This document shows, one piece after another, positions 14,224 to 19,468 of a DNA stretch of 19,468 nt. Below the pieces are notes generated by a model. That model was given only the letters and a program-made list of their open reading frames with translations, made no database searches and was not told where the DNA came from. The stretch lies in contig JBGPOZ010000067.1 of assembly GCA_041488295.1 (NCBI GenBank), positions 1-19,468 of the forward strand, read 5' to 3'. The DNA is from URHD0088 sp041488295. GTDB lineage: Bacteria > Pseudomonadota > Alphaproteobacteria > ATCC43930 > CGMCC-115725. How positions within the stretch are numbered: position 1 is the first letter of the stretch; every line of letters starts with the position of its first letter. The translations under genes were made by a program, and so were the position numbers.

Positions 14224-15586
14224 ACGCGTCGCCGATCGTCGACGTCTCGGCGCTCATCGAGGAGCAGCGCCCCGGACGATTCGGCGCCACCCTCCTCTTC
14301 TCGATCTGCGCCTTCATGTTCGTCGAAGGCTACGACATGCAGGTGGTCGGGTACGCCGCCCCGGCGATCATCAAGGCCTGGCATTCGAGCAAGGCCGAGT
14401 TCGGCGCGGCGTTCGGCTGGGGCCTCGCCGGCTTCATGGGCGGCGCGCTCGTTCTCGGCAGCGTCGGCGATCGGTTCGGCCGCAAACGCATGATCGTCGC
14501 GGGGTGCTTCGTCTTCGGCGTCTTCACGCTGGCCTGCGCCTTCGCCGGCAATCTCTTCGCGTTCTCCGCCTTGCGCCTCTTCGCCGGCATCGGCCTCGGC
14601 GGCGCCATTCCGAACGCGATCGCGCTGATGACCGAATACTCGCCCGCGCCGGTGCGCGCGACGCGGGTCGGAATCATGTTCATCGGCTACACGGCGGGCT
14701 CGGCGCTCGGCGGCGGCATTGCGGCCTGGCTCATCCCCGCTTACGGCTGGCCGAGCATGTTCATCTTGGGCGGCATCGCCCCGATCGCGATCGCCCTCGC
14801 GGCGATGGCCGCGCTCCCCGAATCGCCGCGGCTTCTCATCCTCACGGATCAAGGCCGCATCGCGCTCGCCGCGATCCTGGCGAAGCTGGAGCCGGGGCTC
14901 CGCATCGCTCCCGGTGCGCGCTTCACGGTGCGCGAGGAGACGGAGCAAGGCTCGCCTGTCGTCGATCTCTTCACCGGCGGACGCGCCTTCATGACGGCGC
15001 TTCTGTGGATCGCCTTCGCCGCCAATCTGATGGCGCTCCATTTCCTCACGAGCTGGCTGCCGACGGTGATCACGGAAAGCGGCGTGCCGCTCGCCCATGC
15101 GGTGATCGCGACCGGGCTCCTCCAGGGTGGCGGCGCGATCGGCAGCCTCCTCGTCGGCTGGCTTCTCGACCGCGTCGGCGCGATGGCGCTGGTCGCCGCC
15201 TTCGCCCTCGCGGCGCCGTGCGTTGCGGCGCTCGGCTGGGTCCACGCTTCCGAAGCGCTCCTCATGGTGCTCGTCGCCTTGGCCGGAATCGGCATGATCG
15301 GCGGCCAGGCCGGCATCAACGCATTGTCGGGGACGCTCTATCCTCCTCACATAATTCGACCGGCACGGGATGGGCGTTCGGCGTCGGCCGCGTCGGCTCG
15401 ATCATCGGGTCGGTGATCGGCGGATTTCTCATCACCTTCGGCCTGTCGCTACCGGCGCTCTTCGCCTGCGCCGCCAGTCCAATCCTGATCGCCGGCGGCG
15501 CGATCCTGGCGATGCGGCGATTGCCGGCGATGCGGTCGGCGCGAAACGCCGCGAGGGCGAAGAGATCGAGCGAAGCGCCGGCCTGA
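14220..15586 (+). pseudogene. Aromatic acid:H+ symporter-type MFS carrier, frameshifted
   Basis: The frame from ATG 14220 (after a perfect AAAGGAGG) encodes 378 residues of an MFS carrier of the AAHS group (PcaK-like): EGYDMQVVGYAAP in TM1 (36-48), GDRFGRKR at 83-90 between TM2 and TM3, and TM segments to about TM10. At 15351-15355 the frame is lost: after LYPPHI the reading frame must move to recover STGTGWAFGVGRVGSIIG and the last membrane segments, ending at 15586. The bases between CACATA and TCGACC are two where three are expected, so one base is missing. Without the shift the protein would be about 455 residues, normal for the family. As written the product ends at 15416 with a wrong tail. 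It may be a true recent pseudogene or a sequencing error. The substrate class (aromatic acids) is inferred from the family. Confidence 0.85.
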
Positions 15587-15609
15587 TCGCGGCGAACGGG
15601 AACGGCCGA

Positions 15610-16665
15610 CTAGGCCGGAACCTTGACGGCGCCGACGACGTCGCCCTCGGAAGCGACCCGGTTGCGGCCGTTCTTCTTGGCGTGATAGAGCGCGGCGTCG
15701 GCGCGCCCGAGCATCTCGGCCAGCGGCTCGCCGGGCCGGAAGGCAGCGACGCCGATCGACAAGGTGACGGTGCCGTAATCCTCGCCGGTGCTCTTGCCGA
15801 CGATGCGGCGGCGCTGCATCGTGTTGCGGATCTGCTCGGCGACGCGCAAAGCGTCGGTGAGGCGCGTATTGGGCAGGATGATCGCGAACTCCTCGCCGCC
15901 ATAGCGCGCCGTCGTGTCTCGGCCCTTGACGCAATCGGTCAAGGTGCGCGCGACGAGCGCCAGCACCTGATCGCCGAGCTGATGGCCGAAGCTGTCGTTG
16001 AAGCGCTTGAAATGGTCGATGTCGAGGAAGAGAAGCGAGAGCGGCTCGCCGCTTTCCATCGCCTCGAGAGCCGCAACGCGCAGCCTCTCGTCGAAGGATT
16101 TGCGATTGGCGATGCCGGTCAGGGCGTCGGTCAACGCCTCGTGCCGAACGGCCTCGAGGTTTTGACGTAATACGTTGATTTCGCCAGATGATTGCGTCAG
16201 TTGGCTCTCGAGCAAGGCGTTGCGCGCGGCGACGCGTTGCGTCTCCTCGACGAGGCCGCTGACGATGCTGCGCAGCCGCCCGGCATCCTTCGCCTCGTCG
16301 ATCTGGCTCGAATAGCTGTCGAGAGTCTTGCCGTATTCGCGCGCCTCGCCGCCGGCGGCGGCAATATGCTGGAGCACGCGGGCGACCGATTGCTGGAGCT
16401 GATCGCCGGTCCGCTGGATCGCCGCCAACGCGCCGTCATTGCCGAAAAACCGCTGGAACAGCTCTTCGTTGCGCGCCGGGGTGAATTCCTGGTTGTTCGA
16501 GACCAGAATCTCGATGGTGCGCGACAGCTCCGGCACGGTGCCGGCGACATGCGCATACCACAGCATGTAATTGCTCGGCGTCGGCGGCACCCCGTGGCGC
16601 AGCATCGCCGCCACAGTCGCCTCGGCGATCGGTTTCGTCTTGCGGAATTCTTCGCTGCGGTCCAT
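15610..16665 (-). CDS. Cytosolic GGDEF diguanylate cyclase
   Basis: A 351-residue protein that should make cyclic di-GMP from two GTP. The GGDEF domain covers about 175-340 with an intact active site GGEEF at 256-260, LDIDHFKRFND (214-224) for metal and base binding, and DALTGIANR at 180-188. The inhibitory I-site, RxxD in PleD, here reads KGRD (247-250), so the arginine is lysine and product inhibition may be weak. No membrane segment. Residues 15-75 (PPTPSNYMLWYAHVAGTVPEL region) form an N-terminal module I have seen in alphaproteobacterial diguanylate cyclases but cannot name, followed by a helical, probably coiled-coil linker (80-175). ATG 16665 has no obvious Shine-Dalgarno. It converges with the MFS gene. 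Confidence 0.92.
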   Translation of the reverse strand: MDRSEEFRKTKPIAEATVAAMLRHGVPPTPSNYMLWYAHVAGTVPELSRTIEILVSNNQEFTPARNEELFQRFFGNDGALAAIQRTGDQLQQSVARVLQHIAAAGGEAREYGKTLDSYSSQIDEAKDAGRLRSIVSGLVEETQRVAARNALLESQLTQSSGEINVLRQNLEAVRHEALTDALTGIANRKSFDERLRVAALEAMESGEPLSLLFLDIDHFKRFNDSFGHQLGDQVLALVARTLTDCVKGRDTTARYGGEEFAIILPNTRLTDALRVAEQIRNTMQRRRIVGKSTGEDYGTVTLSIGVAAFRPGEPLAEMLGRADAALYHAKKNGRNRVASEGDVVGAVKVPA

Positions 16666-16784
16666 GCGCCGGCGGCTCGCTGCCCGTGGAATGCGTCCGC
16701 CACCCTAGCGGCCAGTGGTTAAGAAAATTCTGATGAGGACGCTCCGAAAACGACGCATTACCGAGAATTTCTGCGATTTTTGAG

Positions 16785-16804
16785 CGAACCGGCCCAGCGG
16801 TTCG
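16785..16804 (-). terminator. Stem-loop directly after the pentapeptide gene
   Basis: CGAACCG (16785-16791) and CGGTTCG (16798-16804) form a perfect 7-bp stem with a 6-base loop, starting right next to the stop codon of the pentapeptide gene on the minus strand. No T-run follows, so it could be a weak or Rho-assisted terminator or 3' stabiliser. The remaining gap to 16666 should hold the promoter of the diguanylate cyclase, which I could not locate. Confidence 0.35.
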
Positions 16805-17356
16805 TTAATTGCACTGCCCGATCGAATCAGCGGCACAACGGCGCTTTCCGTCGGTCCAGAGAGCCCCGCTCAGATCGGCATTGAGCAGATCGGCGCCGCC
16901 GAGCTGCGCCCCGGTGAAATCGGCGCCGCGCAGGACCGCGCGGAAGAAATGGGCACGGCGCAGATCGGCGCGCTTCAGCGAGGCCCCGGTGAGGTTGGCG
17001 CGGGTGAAATCGGCCTCGGTCAGAACGGCACCGTCGAAGCGTGCGCCGCTGAGGTTGGAATTGAGGAACTTCGCGTGGTAAGCCTCGACCTCGCTGAGGT
17101 CGGCGCCCGACAGATCACCGAAGGAGAAAGAGGTCTCGCGCAGCACGCCTCCCCGGAGATTCTGCTTGGCGAAATCGCCGCCATCCTGGTCACAGCGCCG
17201 CCAATCGACCTTGGGCGCGGCAACATCGGTGCACGCCGCCCGGAGCGGCGTCGCGGCGGGAACGAGGATCGCCAGAACGGCGATGAGGCAAAGGCCCCTG
17301 CGAGCCGGCCGCAATTGCTGAAATCTCATCCGCCACACGGGAAATGCCGATGCCAT
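16805..17356 (-). CDS. Exported pentapeptide-repeat protein
   Basis: A 183-residue protein with an N-terminal signal peptide (hydrophobic core about 21-34, likely cleavage after LRA at residue 40) and about 20 pentapeptide repeats A(D/N)LxX from about 60 to 166, for example ADLSEV, ANLTGA, ADLRRA and ADFTGA. These fold as a right-handed quadrilateral beta-helix. Four cysteines (42, 55, 174, 182) flank the repeat block and could form disulfides in the periplasm. The tail WTDGKRRCAADSIGQC resembles a C-terminal cap found in other such proteins. Function unknown. ATG 17356 has AAAGG with a 5-base spacer; ATG 17329 would also keep the signal peptide but has no good ribosome site. The 5' end overlaps the divergent thioesterase start. 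Confidence 0.85.
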   Translation of the reverse strand: MASAFPVWRMRFQQLRPARRGLCLIAVLAILVPAATPLRAACTDVAAPKVDWRRCDQDGGDFAKQNLRGGVLRETSFSFGDLSGADLSEVEAYHAKFLNSNLSGARFDGAVLTEADFTRANLTGASLKRADLRRAHFFRAVLRGADFTGAQLGGADLLNADLSGALWTDGKRRCAADSIGQCN

Positions 17357-17829
17357 TTCAACCTTTAGACCTCTACCGCACGCAAGTCCAAGCGGAATGG
17401 ATCGACTATAACGGACATATGAACCTCGCCTATTACGTGCTGGTCTTCGACCGCGCCACCGACGTGCTGTTCGATCGCCTCGGCATCGGCGAGGCGTATC
17501 GGCGGGCGACCGACCGCTCGACCTTCGTCCTCGAGGCGCATCTGACTTACGAGCGCGAGGTCAAGGAGGCGGAGCCGTTGCGCGTCACAACGCAGCTCAT
17601 CGACGCCGACCGAAAGCGCCTCCACCTCTTCCACACGATGTATCACGGCGAAGCGGGGCATCGCCTGGCGACCAACGAGGTCCTGACGCTCCACGTCGAC
17701 CTCGCCGGCCCGCGCAGCGTCGCCTTCCCGCAGGCGCAGCGCCAGGCGATCGAGGCTTTGCTCGCCGAGCATCGGAACCTGCCGCGGCCGGAGCAACTCG
17801 GCCGCGTCATCGGCATCAGGCGAGGGTGA
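17344..17829 (+). CDS. Hotdog-fold acyl-CoA thioesterase
   Basis: A 161-residue single hotdog-domain thioesterase of the 4-hydroxybenzoyl-CoA thioesterase type. DYNGHMNLAYYV at 21-32 is the family active-site segment, with Asp21 as the likely catalytic acid and GHMN as the turn into the central helix. The segment WIDYNGHMN-x-AYYVLxFDRATD resembles betainyl-CoA thioesterases of carnitine degradation, but no carnitine gene is nearby, so the substrate stays open. No signal peptide. ATG 17344 or 17350 could start; GGGAA fits 17350 better. The start overlaps the 5' end of the divergent pentapeptide gene. The symporter-like gene follows after 28 bases. Confidence 0.82.
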   Translation: MPMPFQPLDLYRTQVQAEWIDYNGHMNLAYYVLVFDRATDVLFDRLGIGEAYRRATDRSTFVLEAHLTYEREVKEAEPLRVTTQLIDADRKRLHLFHTMYHGEAGHRLATNEVLTLHVDLAGPRSVAFPQAQRQAIEALLAEHRNLPRPEQLGRVIGIRRG

Positions 17830-17857
17830 GCATGGCGGAGCCTCGCCGCTCGCGGCC

Positions 17858-18805
17858 GTGACCGGCCGCCTTCTCGCCTTCTTCGGCCGGCGCGCGCCGA
17901 CGCTTCTCGCCGCCGGAATCGTCATCGGCCTCCTTTTCCCCGCCCTCGCGGCGCTGCTGCGCCCGGCCTTGCCGCCGCTCGTCTTCCTGCTCGCGACCGC
18001 GACATTGATCCGCATCGACTGGCCGCGGATCGCGGCGCATGTCCGCCAGCCGATCCGCATCGCCCTCATGCTTCTGTGGAGCCTGCTCGTCTCGCCGGTC
18101 GTCATCGCCGCCATCACGGCGCACCTGCCGCTGCCGCAGGGTCTCGTGCAGGCGATCGTCATCTGGTCGGCCTCGCCCGCCCTTATCGCCGCGCCGGCTC
18201 TCGCATTCCTCCTCGGCCTCGACGGCTCGCTCGCGTTGATCGTCATGCTGGCGGGCTCGCTCATGATGCCGCTCACCCTGCCGCCGCTGCTCCTGGGCCT
18301 GCTCGGCGTCTCGCTCCCGATCGGCATCGCCGCGTTGATGGGGCGCCTTGCGCTGTTCTGGGGTGGCGCGGTGCTCGCGGCGGGGATCGTGCGCCGCCTC
18401 CTCGGCATCCGCCGCATCGACCGCCTCACGGGCGAGATCAACGGCCTCAACGTGCTGCTGCTCGTGCTCTTCGCAATCGGCATCATGGACGGCGTCGCCG
18501 GCATCGCGTCGGCGCGGCCGCACGAGCTGTTCCTCTACATCGCCGCCGCTTTCGCGGCGGCACTTGCCCAGCAGCTTCTCGGCACGGCGGCCTTCCTGTG
18601 GTCCGGCCGAATCCCGGCGCTCACCATCGGCATGGTGTGCGGCAATCGCAACATGGCGGCGGTATGGGCGAGCCTCGGCACCTTGGCGCCGCCGGAGCTG
18701 ACCCTCTTCCTCGTCGCGCTGCAATTGCCGATCTATACGCTCCCGATCCTGCTGCGGCCGCTTTATCGCCAGCCTGGCGGGAATGCCGGGCCGAGCGTTC
18801 GTTGA
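17858..18805 (+). CDS. Bile acid:sodium symporter-like (SBF/BASS) membrane protein
   Basis: A 315-residue inner-membrane protein with nine or ten hydrophobic segments. IWSASPALIAAPALAFLLG (about 107-125) and GMVCGNRNMAAVWASLG (about 258-274) resemble the two crossing-helix motifs of the BASS/SBF fold; the second corresponds to the usual GxQNxxLA segment. The substrate is unknown; sodium-coupled uptake of an organic anion is the family theme. The start is GTG 17858, whose GTGA overlaps the stop of a nine-codon frame beginning at ATG 17832 after GAGGGTGAG. The true start could be read by coupling to that mini-frame or to the thioesterase stop 28 bases upstream. No other in-frame start is near. 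Confidence 0.7.
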   Translation: MTGRLLAFFGRRAPTLLAAGIVIGLLFPALAALLRPALPPLVFLLATATLIRIDWPRIAAHVRQPIRIALMLLWSLLVSPVVIAAITAHLPLPQGLVQAIVIWSASPALIAAPALAFLLGLDGSLALIVMLAGSLMMPLTLPPLLLGLLGVSLPIGIAALMGRLALFWGGAVLAAGIVRRLLGIRRIDRLTGEINGLNVLLLVLFAIGIMDGVAGIASARPHELFLYIAAAFAAALAQQLLGTAAFLWSGRIPALTIGMVCGNRNMAAVWASLGTLAPPELTLFLVALQLPIYTLPILLRPLYRQPGGNAGPSVR

Positions 18806-18830
18806 CTGTCACCCGATCGCACGATACCTT
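18802..18830 (+). promoter_or_regulatory. Candidate sigma-70 promoter of the peptide-binding protein gene
   Basis: TTGACT (18802-18807) and TACCTT (18825-18830) are separated by exactly 17 bases and lie about 65 bases before the start of the substrate-binding protein gene, overlapping the end of the symporter gene. The -35 box is near consensus and the -10 box is weaker. It would let the ABC transporter genes be transcribed apart from the upstream operon. Confidence 0.4.
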
Positions 18831-18893
18831 CGCGGCAACAAACTGCGACGGGACCGCGCCGCGGCCCTGTCCCACTCGGGAGGATAAAAGTTC

Positions 18894-19468
18894 ATGAAAG
18901 CGCGATTGATGATCGCGGCGAGTTGCGCCGCTTTGATGCTCGGGGCGACGGGAGCTTCGGCGAAGACGCTCGTCTATTGCTCCGAGGGCAGCCCCGAGAA
19001 TTTCTACCCGGCGATCAACACGACCGGCACCTCCTTCGATGCCTCGTCGCGCCCGATCTATAGCCGTCTCTTGGAGTTCAAGCGCGGCACGACCGAGATC
19101 GAGCCCGGTCTCGCCGAGAGCTACGACGTTTCCGAGGACGGCAAGACCGTCGTCTTCCACCTGCGCAAGGGCGTCAAATGGCAGGCGCCGAAATGGTTTA
19201 CGCCGACGCGCGACTTCAACGCGGACGACGTCGTCTTCAGCTTCGCCCGCCAATCGGACAAGAACAATCCCTGGTTCAAGGTGACGAGCGACAATCACAG
19301 CTACTATGACGACATGGGGTTCACTGGTCTCGTGAAGTCGGTCGAAAAGATGGACGACTACACGGTCAAGTTCACCCTCGGCGAGGCCGAGGCGCCGTTC
19401 CTCGCCGACATGGCGATGGATTTTGCCTCGATCATCTCCAAGGAATATGCCGACAAGCTGATGAAAGA
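18894..19468 (+). CDS. ABC transporter peptide-binding protein, DppA-like (cut by window edge)
   Basis: The first 191 codons of a periplasmic solute-binding protein of family SBP_bac_5 (dipeptide/oligopeptide type). Residues 1-22 are a signal peptide ending in GASA, with mature start KTLVYCSEGSPENFYP. That opening, followed by TTGTSFDASSRPIYSRLLEF and then GLAESYDVSEDGKTVVFHLR with VKW and FNADDVVFSF, is the characteristic N-terminal lobe of DppA. No lipobox cysteine is present, so it should be freely periplasmic. ATG 18894 follows GGGAGGA. The permease and ATPase genes (dppBCDF type) would be expected beyond the right edge. The gene is intact as far as it can be read. Confidence 0.92.
   Translation, partial: MKARLMIAASCAALMLGATGASAKTLVYCSEGSPENFYPAINTTGTSFDASSRPIYSRLLEFKRGTTEIEPGLAESYDVSEDGKTVVFHLRKGVKWQAPKWFTPTRDFNADDVVFSFARQSDKNNPWFKVTSDNHSYYDDMGFTGLVKSVEKMDDYTVKFTLGEAEAPFLADMAMDFASIISKEYADKLMK

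Noticed and set aside
1..19468. New defence or mobile system in the window
   Set aside because: No nuclease, reverse transcriptase, toxin-antitoxin, integrase or phage gene was recognised; the genes are mostly housekeeping, transport and signalling.

Overview
The window is high-GC, densely coded DNA with few and short intergenic gaps. It looks like chromosomal DNA of an alphaproteobacterium, most likely of the Hyphomicrobiales or a nearby order. Supporting signs are two DUF1127 (YjiS-like) small proteins, a long aminopeptidase P, a UvrD with a PcrA-type tail, an AAHS-type MFS carrier, and dispersed palindromic repeats of kinds I recognise from alphaproteobacterial intergenic DNA. I see no rRNA, tRNA, CRISPR array, transposase, integrase or phage gene. 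Codon use and base composition look even throughout, so this reads as core or ordinary accessory chromosome and not as an island.

Layout, left to right. (1) 1-1313, minus strand: a 2OG-Fe(II) oxygenase followed by the 5' part of a thiamine-diphosphate enzyme that runs off the left edge. (2) 1314-1666: no gene, only a double-hairpin repeat. (3) 1667-2176, plus: a membrane-anchored monohaem cytochrome c, facing a minus-strand aminopeptidase P (2373-4412) across a long inverted repeat. (4) 4621-6738, plus: a DUF1127 gene, an exported DUF3179 protein whose start appears to be CTG inside a strong hairpin, and a second DUF1127 gene. (5) 6704-12218, minus: in transcription order an alpha/beta hydrolase, uvrD, a DUF2817/M14-like peptidase and prmA, with inverted repeats between some of them. 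(6) 12421-15586, plus: an ArsB/SLC13-type anion permease, a GNAT acetyltransferase and an aromatic-acid MFS carrier broken by a one-base frameshift. (7) 15610-17356, minus: a GGDEF diguanylate cyclase and an exported pentapeptide-repeat protein. (8) 17344-19468, plus: a hotdog thioesterase, a bile-acid-symporter-like membrane protein and the 5' part of a DppA-type peptide-binding protein that leaves the right edge.

How the genes relate. Most neighbours are housekeeping or transport functions with no single shared pathway. The tightest unit is anion permease, GNAT and MFS, with a 4-base ATGA overlap and a perfect Shine-Dalgarno before the MFS gene. The uvrD, DUF2817 and prmA genes may be co-transcribed. 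The thioesterase and pentapeptide genes are divergent and overlap at their 5' ends. I did not find a convincing new multi-gene system. The points most worth checking are the frameshift in the MFS gene, the non-canonical start and hairpin of the DUF3179 gene, the 17-bp operator-like palindrome upstream of the second DUF1127 gene, and the variety of inverted-repeat elements in the gene junctions.
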